Assembly (NCBI RefSeq): GCF_901933205.1
Contig: NC_044573.1
Location: forward strand, 53,501,493 to 53,565,492
DNA from: Camarhynchus parvulus
Lineage: Eukaryota; Chordata; Aves; Passeriformes; Thraupidae
Length of the DNA stretch: 64,000 nt
Direction: 5' to 3'
Part shown: piece by piece, positions 26,101 to 63,300 of the stretch
Numbering within the stretch: the stretch's first letter is position 1
How the letters are laid out: every line of letters begins with the position of its first letter
Position numbers and translations under genes: made by a program
The notes under the pieces: generated by a model
What the model was told of the DNA's origin: nothing
The model's database searches: none
What the model saw: the letters and a program-made list of their open reading frames with translations, nothing else

Positions 26101-27254
26101 AGCGCATAGAGGTGCCATGCCTGGCTGTAGAAAAGTGATTGCAGATGTCTACTCGTATTTTAAGGAGGGAACATTCTTTTCAGACTCATATTCAGGACAA
26201 CATCATCACTGCAGCTCAGGAGTTTGTACAGCTCACTCAGAAACATGTTCCCCTGAGGAATCATTGATTTCGAAATAGCTTTCTATCTGACGTCACACAA
26301 AGGAAAGTTGCTTCTGGCAATGTCTTTAGTTCCTGAAAAATTATATAACATGTAGAAAACTGACAGGAATTTTGAGTTGGGCTTCAAGACAGCCAAAGGA
26401 GTTAAAAGCCTAAGGTCTTGAGCTCTTCAGTTTGTCAACCCTCTTGAACTTCTAGGCTGCCCCTCCCGAACTGGATCTAGTTTTCTCTGTCTGTACACAC
26501 TGGGAAACATGGTAGATAACAAAAGTGATTTAGGAGAGGTGACCATCTTGGCAGAAGGAAGAGGTCCTTAATTGATTTTGCTGTGAGCAGTCAAAAACTT
26601 ATGTCTATGGATCGTCATGTTGATCACCAGTAGCTGTATCTCAAAGGTTGATGGAGAGCTTCTAGAACTACAGTGGAAGTACACAAGGAAGCAGACAAGT
26701 CAGAACCCCCAAAACTGAGTAACAGACCCAAACCAGGTTTACTGGATGCAGCTGTGGATCCCAGAATGTGGCCAAAGAGCCACTGATACTGAGTCCAGAT
26801 AAGGTGATGGTGATAAGGGCTGTGACCCTGCTGCGTGTAGCCTTAAACTTGAGAAAGTCTACCTAGAGCCTGTCTGTTATGGATCAATAATCAAGTTATG
26901 TGCACTTGTGCAGCTGCCTAGAAGAAAATGTACTTTCCTCCTACCAGTTCAAAACAATGAAAATCATGTCCAGAATGGAGGACAGTGTGGTATGCTGGAA
27001 GTCTCTTCAGGCTGGCTTGGAAACCACGTGTGGTTTTGGGGCAGGCAAAATTCCAAGAGCTTAGTTCACATTGCTTAGTTCACTCTGCAGACGACCAGCA
27101 AACCAGATACCAGCTTATTCCCTATAGGATCCCCAGTAAAAGGCAGATGTCCTGAGAATAGCATAGAATGAAGTGATCAGAACTTCCAAACACCAGACCT
27201 TGATTCAATTAAAACACGACCATTCAATTACAATAGCCTCTGGGGCAGCATTCT
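23151..27254. other. intergenic, nothing recognised
   Basis: No gene or repeat could be supported. A run of nine G is at 24367-24375. Short frames around 23488-23742 and 26090-26278 show no domain and no convincing splice partners. Confidence 0.5.
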
Positions 27255-27625
27255 GAAGAGCAAGTTGAGGGAGGTGATCCTTCCCCTCTACTCAGCACCT
27301 GTGAGACACATCTGGAGTGGTGGGTCCAGGGCTGTGTTACCCAAAATGAGGCAGATACAGACTTACCAGACTGAATCCAGCACTGGGCCACTAAATAATT
27401 ATTGATCTGGAGCATGAGAGAACAGGCCAAAAGAGCCTGGAGGAGAAAATGCTCAGAGGGACCTTACCAGTGAATTTAGTACCTGATGAGAGGAAACAAA
27501 GAAAACGAGATCCAGACTCTTAGTGGTTCCTAGTCACGGGACAAGAGGAAATGGACACAAACTGAAACACACGTCTAGGTTATCTCAACAGCTTCCTTCC
27601 AATCAAAATGATTCTGTGATACTAT
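27255..27625 (+). mobile_element. CR1 LINE 3' fragment
   Basis: The + strand begins 'gggaggtgatccttcccctc' and continues 'ctactcagcacctgtgag', the nucleotide form of the CR1 ORF2 block REVILPLYSALV. It then runs through 'gagcatgagagaacaggcc', 'agcctggaggagaaaatgct' and 'acaagaggaaatggacaca', and ends in ATTCTGTGATACTAT, a CR1-type 3' terminus. The segment between the ORF end and the terminus is much shorter than in full copies, so an internal deletion has occurred. Frame is broken. Confidence 0.82.
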
Positions 27626-30600
27626 AAAGACATTGCTGTATTTCCTGTTTGCAATTTTACAAGTCTCAGGGCCATTTATGTAAGTTTCTGCCTTTTTGTT
27701 ATTCTACATAAAGCAGCACTAGGGAATACTGTACCTGCAGAGAAAAAAACAGGGACGAAAAGTAAAAATGTAATCTGATTTACACTCAGGCTGGAGCCTT
27801 TGCCAATAACCTCCATCCTACACAGTATTCTCAATGGTGATGTAATTTAGTGTTAAGCTACTTACCAAAAATAAGATTTTTGCTTTCTGATGAGAAAAAA
27901 CACTCTAGTGTCAGTAATTGTCATGTCTCATTTGAGATACCAAGGTCACTGTAGAAGCTGGAAATGTCATTTGTTTAGTGGGGAAATGGGGCCATGATAA
28001 TCTACAGCAATTTTGGAAAACAAGGAAGATGTGTTAAATTCAAGGTTGTGCTGTCCAAACTAACCTTAGCAATTCAAATATGGGTCTTGGCAGAGGACCT
28101 TCATGACTCCTCAGAGAAAACCTATTATAGATCTCAAAGACGAAGCTTGTGTATCTCCTCTCAAAGAGGAAATGACTGGCTAAGGATATGACTGGCTTAT
28201 AACCACGTCAGCTGAGTGTCTTTCTAACTATATGAATTAACTTATATACTCACATACTGCCTAAGAGTAAGAAAACACTTTGTGAGGTAGTTATCAAAGA
28301 AAACCAAGACACAGTTGCAGAATATAGTTTATTTAAGATATTTGAAAAGTACCAATTGTTTCAGCTTGTAGTATCTGCATTTTGTGCTGATTACTAGAAG
28401 GGTACTAAAAAAATGAAGTAGCAAATTTGACCCACTCTGACCCACTTGGACTCATAAAATGCAAGAGACGGGGAGAATAGTCATTAAAAAAAAACAGCCT
28501 GGAGTTAATGAATGGATATTGGCAAGCTCTGTTATTCCTGAAAAATAAAAGTTACATTAAATGCCTTTCCAGCCCCTATATCAGCTGTATCTGTCCCACA
28601 TCCTGCTGCTATGACTAGATGGAACTTGCAGATGACGTATTTTGATATTATTGATACTCAGACATATATCTTGATACACCACCTTGCAAACTGAGTCCTT
28701 GCACAGAGATCTCCGCAAGTGTCTAAGGACTTCTTTTCCAGCAGTGTCACATAATTGACTGCAGCTTCAGTAATATCTACTATCTAAAGGTATTTCGACC
28801 CTGTGCAGCCTAGTTACTGTGGGTTTAATCAAAAGTAGTCTCCATTTCTGTCATACCAAATATAAGCCACTTATCTTCACCCCAAAGTCTCCTGATGTCC
28901 TATTTCCACAATTCTTATGATGTCTTGGGTCACTACAGTGATGCTACAAGTCAGTGAGCTACTGACCCAGGTAAAACCATGTCCTGGGCTCCTGCTGATT
29001 TTAATTCCTGTTCAAGGTCTTTTATTTGACAACAAAACCAAAGTTTCCAAGGTACTTAGAGCAATAAACCTTCAGTCTCGGCTGGATCTTCTCCCATACG
29101 CAGCTGTCCTTCTAAATCACAGCCACATCCAAGCTTTCATATGCTCCTCATTTTACAGCTTCAGCCCTAGTAAACTCTTCCTTTTCTTCAAACACTTTCC
29201 AAATTCTTTCTGCTATCAAATATATGGAGTCTTTTGCAAGTGCTTTCCAATCTCAATTCACTTTACTCTTAGCAGGTGGCAGAGCAAGAACTAAAGCTTC
29301 CAGTGTGTGGAACCTCTGTGCCCAGAACGAGGCCTGGGATGGTATGGCCTGGACAAAAACCTCCTTAAAATTTTTTCTCACAGCAATACTTTTTACTGAT
29401 CATTGTGCTTCCATCTACTCATATAATCAGATTATCATTATCACCTTGGACATCTAATTGGGCCTCATCTCCAACCTCTGTTTTGCAGATCTGTCTCCAC
29501 AAAATCTTTAGGTTCCTTTTTCATGAATACAGCTAAAATTCTCATCCAATTCTCAACTCTTCATATTTTGTGAAATTAGACCTTCCCTCTAGCTTTTATA
29601 AATGCCTATTTGCACCACTTGTCATATCTGTCCTTCAAGACATGTATCCCTCCCTCTTGCTTTGACCTAATCCCTCCTCTCTTTACATCTTCCACTGCTT
29701 CATCTTTTATATTGCAACTATGCCACAAACTCACATTCACTTGCCTCTGTACAAATATTTCTGAGGCTGCCTCCTGGAAACTTAGTTATTATGAGAGGCC
29801 ATGGTTCATGAGAGCAGCCCACGTTTCAAAGAAGCACCTTGATGTTTTTTCCCCTTTGCCCTCCCTGTAAACATCAGCAGAGTTCTGTCACTGTACCCTT
29901 CTTTTGTGATCCTATAGGAAAAAAGCTGCCTTCCTGAGACCACAGCTTGTCACGCTGACCAGTGCTAACTCCATACTTTCTTATTCTTTTAATCTGTCAG
30001 CATCCACTTCCACCTATTCTTTTGGATTCACATGGCAAGGTTTCCCTGACAGAAGTCACATCTTCTGCTGGGCCAGTACAATTTCTGATGGGCTAGAGTT
30101 CAGTCTTTGGGTGTAACTACAATATAAAAAATCCATTATAAGCTTTGGATACAACATTGAATAGTATCTATTTAATACACAGGGCTAGACAGATGCATTC
30201 ATTAGCAGTCCAAGAGGAGCTGTGGTTCCAAATAAATTTCAAACAAGAATTCCACAAGTGAAGAGCCAGAAAGAAATTTGTCTCAATCCACCTTAATTTT
30301 CAGATCACAGTATGACAGAATGTATCTGGAAGTGAGCAGCTCACTGCTGCATTTTGAAGATGTTAGAATATTTTGGTTTAAAATCAAATCAAACAAGACA
30401 TAAAAGAATTAAAGAGTATTCACACCTTTTAGGAATCAGTGCTGTCACCACAACTTTAACAGAACTGTAGCAATTTATGCCAGGTAAAGCCTCAGAAAAA
30501 CATATTTATTTAAAAACCTCACACTGTTGATTAGGAGAGCAATGTCTTGCTGATGATTTTTTTATTTCTGTTTAGCACTTCTCTTAGTCTGGACAGAGAA

Positions 30601-31066
30601 ATCATTGCAGCTAGCTTTACCCTCCCATACTCAGTACTACAGCAGTGGTGGGTGTCTGTCCCCTTAGAAATGCATTATCAGAATGCTGTGGCTGTTACAG
30701 CACCCTAATGATAGAAATAGGTTATGGTTCAAACAGAGGCACTACATTTTATTTTGCCAGCTGTATTAGATGCAAAAAGCTGACTTAAAATGTGTTGTTT
30801 TATTTTAAAACCAGATTTTTTAATCAGTTTCTTCACCCTTTTCTTAGAAATAAACAAATTCTGACATTGACTTCTTAGGAGCTCGCAACTATGATTAACA
30901 ACCTACCCTTACAAGTGGTATATTCAGCAGACCTGAACTTCCAGGTTTTACAGCTTGGATTTTGCTTACTGAATCTTCCTTTCTTGCTTACTGTAAGCGT
31001 CTATCATTGACCTTCTGTTTTCTATTTCCTCTAGGCAGAATATATGGCATTCGTATTCTGGCAGCC
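27626..31066. other. intergenic, nothing recognised
   Basis: No gene, RNA gene or repeat supported. The longest frame (28917-29294, +) has no family resemblance I know. Confidence 0.5.
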
Positions 31067-31097
31067 TGACTCGACATAAGGACATTCAGTCGAGTCA
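31067..31097. repeat. perfect 9-bp inverted repeat (hairpin)
   Basis: TGACTCGAC at 31067-31075 is exactly complementary to GTCGAGTCA at 31089-31097, with a 13-nt loop. Each arm contains one CpG, rare in this AT-rich stretch, and an AP-1-like TGACTCG/CGAGTCA. Function is unknown. Confidence 0.7.
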
Positions 31098-34000
31098 GTA
31101 AACTTTTTGGTCCTTGTTAAAGACACAGCAGCTCACTCGCCGTGGAACAACAGTGGCACCCAGTGGTCACAGAGCTTGGCCCAATATTCATGTCCCAAAG
31201 TTGCTGCCTTTTCCATTTTCTAAATCCTCTTCCCACATACTGAAGTCAGAAATCCTTTCATGCTCGAGCTCCCAGACCCATAACCCACCTCTGGACTTGA
31301 AAGACAGAAACTAGAGAACTGAGGCTAAAAGGTTTCCTCTCTGCCATCTTTTTTCATGTCACATTTTCTGGGTCCATAAACAATCTACCACAGCTATGAG
31401 GCCCCTATAAAGGGTATTGCTTATTTCTGAGGGATCAGGCAGCAACTGACTTGCCTGACACAAGCAAGGAAGATGAGGAGTTCAAGGACCTCATCTAATT
31501 CTAACACATTGTTCAGTGGTCCAGATGAGGTAGACATAGGTTTTTAAACTGTCCTGCAAAACACCTGTGTGGCAGCAGGAAAGGAAAACCCAGGGACATA
31601 GCCTGTTTTGTGATCTCCCCTCGTGGGGGACATACAATGCTCTGTGCCACTCCTAGTCCATGGGTGGGTTTAAAAATACCATAAATTAACTATTGCAAAG
31701 GAGGCACAGCTGGCAAAGCCACAGTGGTGTGGCGAGGAAGAGTTACCTGCGTGCTCCTCAAAGATTTAGGTCATTTTGTACTTATTTTCTACAACCAGAG
31801 TACCAAGGTCTGGGTTCCAATTGATGTGGTACGTTTTATTTTCATGAATGTCTTTGTGGGAGCTGTTGCAAGTGACAAAGCTTTCCATATTTTTAACCTG
31901 AGGATACTTAATGCTTAAAACTGGAACATCAGAGTGCCTAATTAGGATTCAAACAACTATTATCCTCAACAGAACATTCTCCAATACAGACACTTGGATG
32001 TTGGATGAACAAGACCAAGCTCACTGAAATGCCAATGTTTCACAATGCTTTAAAATTCCCAATGATAAATGGATGAAAAGTGCAGCTGCTGGTAGTACTG
32101 AGTCTGTGGTTTTGTTTTTAAGTCCTACTTGCAAAAGTGAAAAACCCCATTTCTACAGAAGCCAGTAGATAATGTAAATGAGAGCAGTCTTGATTCTCAT
32201 CCTGACATTCCTCAAATTTTAACCCAAATTTTGCATTAACTGGTATTTCTTATAAATGCCCGAGCACCTAAAATGGCACGATCAAGTGAAAGTCAAAATT
32301 GTCAAGTAAAAATAAACTTTCTAGTGTGGATGGCTATAGCTAGAGCTTTACAATGTGACCTGAATTGATTAAGTTGCTCACAAATAAAAAGGCACATCAG
32401 AAGAATTGAGCAGTAAAAGAAATTCTAATACTTTAAAATAAATATAATGATTTTTAGCCATCTGCTATGACAGTACAGAAAGCCATGGATCTTTGTACTT
32501 CCTGAGTTATGTTAGGAAAGAACCCAGCAGTCTGGACAGAAATTTCTGCCAGATTTTTTGTTAATATGAAGTCTTTATTCTTTGAGTGTTTAGTTTTTGC
32601 TACACAACATTATTGAAATGGTAACAAGAAAAACACTGTTCCTGGTCAAAATGTGGCCTGACAAACCCACAGTGGTAGGCTGACATAAGTAGGAAGATTT
32701 CCCCCATAACAGAATTATTTGGCTCTACCAGAAAAAATAGCTGAAGTAATACTCAGGTTTATTTCACACTGAGTATAAATACTGAAGTGAGCAAAACATT
32801 TAGCTCAAACCAGGGACTTTAAAATGTATCGCCTCCACTGTCAAAGAGAAAGGAGACTGTACAGAGTTAATACTGAAGAGGTTTCATAATAGTTTTGCAC
32901 TTTTTTTGCAGGTCATGGCTTCTAAAATTCCTTTGACTACACAAATGTACATCTCCCTGCTGTTATATTCCCTAAACTTCTTCCCATTTGCTAATTTATT
33001 TTCTTCAATATTTTATTTGGTCACAGAATTCTTCCTGAGAGAGTGCAGTCACTGTGCTTGTTTGTACAGTGCCTGGTGCAATGGGCTCCTATCATCTATT
33101 TAGGATCCTTATGAGGTAGTGTAGCAGAAAAAATAAACATTTCATTTTAACAAACAATAGAAAACAGTCTTTGAGAGCAAACTGAAGAATAGAGGCCTTG
33201 TGGTATGAAAATACTTCCAGCAGGGTGAAAAAGACAAGATTTTCTGTCTCTAACCCCTTTTGGGTGTTACATATCCTTATCATTTTACAATATAATCTCG
33301 GCATTTACGTCTTGTTATCTTATTTACCTTAACTTGATGTAAAATAACTGTCAAATAGATTTTTCTGTCTCAGAACTGAGTGGAGTGTGGCATTTCAAAA
33401 GCATGGTGTGGATCCTGTTTTCCTAACAAGATGCCATAATGCAAAACTAGTAACAATATTCCCAAGCAACAAACATTTAGTGCAGTAAGACTTTACTTCC
33501 TTTTAGAGGGAATTATTTTTAAACTGTAAAAACCTGAACATAGGACCAGTAAATAATGAGTATCTACGAATGTGCTCAGCAAGTCTCTAAAATTAACTTC
33601 CTGGCACAGGTGAATATGCTTTTTCATCATTGCAGACACAATTTTGGTTTCAATCCTTGCAATGCTGGCAGGTGAACCTGAACTGAAGCTGTAGCCAAGA
33701 GAAGAACTCCAACTGATCCCATGATGGTGTCTCTGCAAAACTGATCTCAGAACCCAAGCCTGAACTTCTTCAGATGCTCAGTTCAGCTTTCTCTGTGGAA
33801 TATGTGCTGACTGTTTCATTGGCTTCAAAATTAGCAGGCTCTGCATGTAAGGTTGAGACACAATCGAATGATGAAATAAGCAGATGGTGGATTCCTGCCA
33901 TTCCCAAAATAAAACATTTTTCCAGTGCTCCAAAATTCTGCATTATTTTGTTTACGATTTTTTCCTAACTGCTTTCACCCTGAAGGAATGAAAGAAAATA

Positions 34001-34505
34001 GATTAAGAACTTCTCTAGTAGATTCTTGGGCCAGGTTCCAGTATAAAAATGGAGTTGTCCAAAGTCTGGGAGATCATTAAGGTTTTATTATTGCTATTTA
34101 TACAAGTGTTCTCCATATTCCATCCTCTTCCTGCATATTTAAGGACTGCCTTGATTGTGGTGCTCATAATCCCTTGTTGTTACACGAGTACCTTTGTGGT
34201 AAGTAATCAGAAATATCTTCCAGGGACAACTCCAGAAGATCAAAGGACAAAGAGACTGGAGAGTCCCAGGGTTGGTGGCAGGCATTCACAGGAATGGAAA
34301 AATTCCTTCCAGCTTCCTTCTCGCACATCTCTTTTGTGAACTTTGTTAGGACCATAAGAAGGAAGTTCTCTTCCTGCAGGCTCTACCTAACTTGCATGAA
34401 AGGGCTGGAATAAGCAGAATAAACAGATGAAAGCTTGGGAGGCTCACTTTTCCTCTTGCAGAATATGCAAGACTTAGTTGGAGACACCTTCTAGAAATGA
34501 CCAGC
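31098..34505. other. intergenic, nothing recognised
   Basis: No supported gene. A 96-codon frame at 34049-34339 (+) encodes a hydrophobic N-terminal half but has no recognised family. Confidence 0.5.
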
Positions 34506-34760
34506 TGTTATAGTTTAAAACTCGCTGGAAATTAAGCTCCAATCAGCCATTTCCATTGCCCCCATCCTCCTCCAATAAGAAAGGGACAAAAAGATCATTC
34601 TTTGAGAAAACAATTTACTGGAAAAACAGCAATTAAATACGGAAAACAAACCACAACAGCAATAATACTAATAACAACAGTGTATAAACAAGGATGATTG
34701 CACACAAAAAATTCCTTGCAGAAGTCTGACTGATCCAATATTATGATGGTCAGCGACATG
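34506..34760. repeat. possible retroelement (LTR-like) fragment
   Basis: Begins TGTTATAGTTTAAAAC, runs into a C-rich block 'cccccatcctcctccaataa' and then a long A-rich tract with CAATAA-type units. The composition resembles ends of avian endogenous retrovirus LTRs that start TGTTATG. I see no second LTR, coding part or target-site duplication, so this is a weak call on composition. Confidence 0.25.
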
Positions 34761-36399
34761 GTCTGAAAACATTTCAGCCGTAAACTGGAATTGTTAGTTT
34801 AGCAAACAATTTCTCTACCAAAAAGTTTCCACAGGTGAAAGTATTAGCAAAGATTACTGGATTTCATTCAACTATTTAATTTACATCTATTATAGTTTGT
34901 TGTTACAGTAAGAGTTATGACCACATGAAAAAACCTAGAAACTTTAATGCAAGTGCATCTAATCAGGAAAAAGTGTGCACTTTTAACTATGTCAGAACAA
35001 CACTTGTATAACAAAGACTGAGGAGATCTGAGGTTGAGAGATGAAAAAGTTCAGCCTAGGGGACAATCAAGTACAAAATGCATTATTAAAACAATGTTTT
35101 GACATGACTTTTTTTACATAGAGAAAAACTTAAATTGGCATATTTTTTTGCTTGAGTGCTAAAACAGCCTGGATGCCTCAGCTGATCATAAAGCTGATTG
35201 ATCCCATGCCATTTTCATACTTGCTTCTCCTGAGACACAGCCCATATTCCTTCAACTTTCTTCAGATTTTAAGCAGAAAAATCACCATTATGTCAATTTC
35301 TTGTAAAGCCCTTTTGGAACTGAGCTACTATCATAGGGCTAGTAGCAAGTATAATTTAAAATCCCACATTTTCACCAACAGCTGGAGCTTACATTTTGTA
35401 TTCCATTTATAATGACTTTCAATTAAAATAATATATATTAAAAATTATACGTTATACTTCACAGACTCAAAACTTCAGTGTTTGAGATAAGACTAAGACC
35501 ATGAGAGTTTATGCAAATATTCCACTGTATGAAAATAAACCCTAGGCCAGGTCCTCTTCTTACTGACACCAGTTGCAAATTTCCCTATATTTTCAATGAC
35601 TGAGTAATTAGATCCATTTTCACTTCTCTGTAAATATGGTTCCTCCTATTATATTCTGTCTCCTATTGACACCACCTTTTCCCAGTTCTTCATACACATA
35701 TTGCTTATCTCACACACATAGGTTTCAAATGTAATAAATGTTATTGATCTCAGAACTGAACCCACAGCTGTAAAGAGTTATTGATGCAAATATTGTCTCT
35801 CAGCCTTCTTCCATTTACTTCTTCACAGGATAACACTAATAGACATTACAGCATCTGCTGTTATTACTTAACTGGAGCAGGTTATTGGTGGTAGAAGCTA
35901 TGCCTAATGTAGGAAACTATTTAGAATTACTCCCATTATTTCTCCTGAGTGAGAAATTATGTTCTGCAAATCCTTTAACACCCTTATTTCTTTGCATCTA
36001 CCTAGTAATATCCTTTATTACCTTTGGCTTAGTAACAGTCTAGCTTCCAGGAAATATCTTCTTAACATTGTTGGAGTCATAATAACACGGAACATTGCGG
36101 GAAAATTTGAAAAAGAACCTTAAAATCAAATACGTGTTTAAAAGTGCTGTGGAGAAGAGAACTTCCTTAATCCACTGTGACAGAAGATATTGCAGAAATG
36201 CCCTGCCAAAATGGCTTTTGGTGGGACTAGCATATCTCAGGACGAACAAAACAAGAAAAACGCCTGAAGAATACATCCCCAGATATAAATATACCTGCAA
36301 ATATATGTAAGCACACGCACTTACATAATGTAACTACGCATACGGACACTATTATTAAATCCGCTTCTCCATTGCTAATTTTGTACCCCCCAACAGCGC
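34761..36399. other. intergenic, nothing recognised
   Basis: AT-rich sequence leading up to the TFB1M CpG island. No gene or repeat supported. Confidence 0.5.
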
Positions 36400-36422
36400 C
36401 GAGCCCCTCCCTCAGCTCCCAC

Positions 36423-36434
36423 TGCGCACGCGCA
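36423..36434. promoter_or_regulatory. NRF-1 binding site, perfect consensus
   Basis: TGCGCACGCGCA fits the palindromic consensus YGCGCAYGCGCR at all 12 positions. NRF-1 activates many nuclear genes for mitochondrial proteins, and mammalian TFB1M is a known target. Confidence 0.75.
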
Positions 36435-36523
36435 ATACGGGCGGCGCCCACAGCCTCGACCCGCCCGCGTACAGCCAGGTAAGGCACTGGGACAGCCGCA
36501 TGCGCAGCGCCGCGCCACTTTCT

Positions 36524-36530
36524 CTTCCGG
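36524..36530. promoter_or_regulatory. ETS/GABP (NRF-2) core site
   Basis: CTTCCGG is the reverse complement of the ETS core CCGGAAG bound by GABP. It lies between the two NRF-1 motifs. Confidence 0.6.
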
Positions 36531-36733
36531 GTTGGCGCCCGCTGCGCCCCGTGAGGAGCCGCGGCGCTGCCGGGACACCGCTCCGAGCGTCCCTTTCCGC
36601 TGAGAGCGGGGGAGAGAGAAAGCCCGTGCGACGGTGGCGCGGCGCTCCCAGTGCGGCCTAGCCCGGTGCGTGCGGCGCCAGCACGCCGGGCCCCGCCCCT
36701 GCGCTGGGGGCTCCCCGCTGCGCTGACGGCGCG

Positions 36734-36745
36734 TGCGCCTGCGCA
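36734..36745. promoter_or_regulatory. NRF-1 binding site, 11 of 12 match
   Basis: TGCGCCTGCGCA differs from YGCGCAYGCGCR only at position 6. It overlaps a GCGCGTGCGC stretch that gives a further, weaker partial match. Confidence 0.6.
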
Positions 36746-37155
36746 GACGTGCGGCGCCGCCGGGAGCAGGCGCAGGGGGCGGGTGGAGCTGTTCCGGCCT
36801 TTCTTAGGGACACGTGAATTAAACACGTTCTGTGTTCACATGGTGCCGTGAGGTCATTCTGCTTACTGACTCTGCTTTAAAGTAATGAAAGATTGACATC
36901 CGGTACTTGTGAGAGGGCTTGGTTTTACCCATGGCTTCGGTAGATCTGCAGAATGGGACTTGCCCAAATACCCCGAATTCGTGCCTAGCATAAACACTGC
37001 GCCCAGAAGTTAAAGTAGTAATGTTTAAGTTTAGTCCTCCTATAGTGGTTTGTAAATCACGCCTTGGTTTGTAAGCTTAGTACTGTTTTTAATATTAATT
37101 TTAATTCGTTGTCTGTAATAGAATAATTTTTTCGCTGTCTCCCTAGGAGGAAGGA

Positions 37156-62634
<25,479 letters not shown>

Positions 62635-63300
62635 CAGCACAAGTCTGATTTCTTTTATTAGTTTTAACTCCTTGATCTACAGGTGTTGACTCAGTAAAAG
62701 AAGGTCTAGATGGTCCTACATCGATGCAGATATGAAAGACCTACTTTTGAGAAAGTGGTAGAGAGACAGGGCATCTCTCTATTCCATTTAGCAGCAGACA
62801 AAAGGGAAAAGGCAATCCAGATTCTTTTTACTTCAGGGGAATGGCTAGAACACATATGAAGAAACAAGGTACGTTGTGAGAAAGGTAATTAAGTTGCAAT
62901 ACTTCTGATATAATTGAATTTTGTAGGAATGAAAGTGCTTTACTGATATTGAAGAAAAATACCTTTCAGACATCACCACATAAGATGGTGTTTGGGTTTT
63001 TGTGGTTTTTTTATCCTGGAACATCCTCCTGTGCAGAGTAATTTGAAAAAGAGAAGCCAAGACTTTTATAAATACACTCAAGTGACTGGCTTACAGGAGG
63101 ATAAAGTGCACCAGTTGCCTCAAGGTCTGCTAATACTCTTCTCATTTATGCAGAAGAAAAGAATTTGGGATTTAAAGCTCCAACTACAGAAAAGCAGCAC
63201 AATAAAAAGTAGAAAACATGTCTAAGTACAATACTTATTTGTCCTTTACTGTACAGGCTCATAGAGAAAATAAAAAATACAGTCAAATAAAAGATTACAG
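62635..63300 (+). other. TFB1M: TFB1M 3' UTR (probable)
   Basis: Follows the TFB1M stop. AATAAA hexamers on the + strand at 63201-63206, 63269-63274 and 63286-63291 are the likely polyadenylation signals, giving a 3' UTR of about 0.6-0.7 kb. The cleavage site cannot be fixed without transcript data. Confidence 0.6.

Larger units (their letters stand above)
36400..36820 (+). promoter_or_regulatory. TFB1M: TFB1M CpG-island promoter region
   Basis: Abrupt rise in G+C with dense CpG in an otherwise AT-rich window, 350-770 nt upstream of the TFB1M ATG. It contains NRF-1 motifs (36423-36434 and 36734-36745), an ETS/GABP core CTTCCGG (36524-36530), GC boxes CCCCGCCCC (36691-36699) and GGGGGCGGG (about 36775-36783), and an E-box CACGTG (36811-36816). 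No TATA box is seen, which fits a housekeeping promoter. Candidate first-exon donors are CAG|GTAAGG at 36479, GTGAGG at 36551 and GTGCGT at 36665; the sequence does not decide among them. Confidence 0.85.

Noticed and set aside
36227..36826. 199-codon open frame on the - strand across the CpG island
   Set aside because: Its Ala/Arg/Gly/Pro-rich content is the usual result of translating CpG-rich DNA, where stop codons are rare; no domain is visible. A divergent non-coding transcript is possible but not shown.
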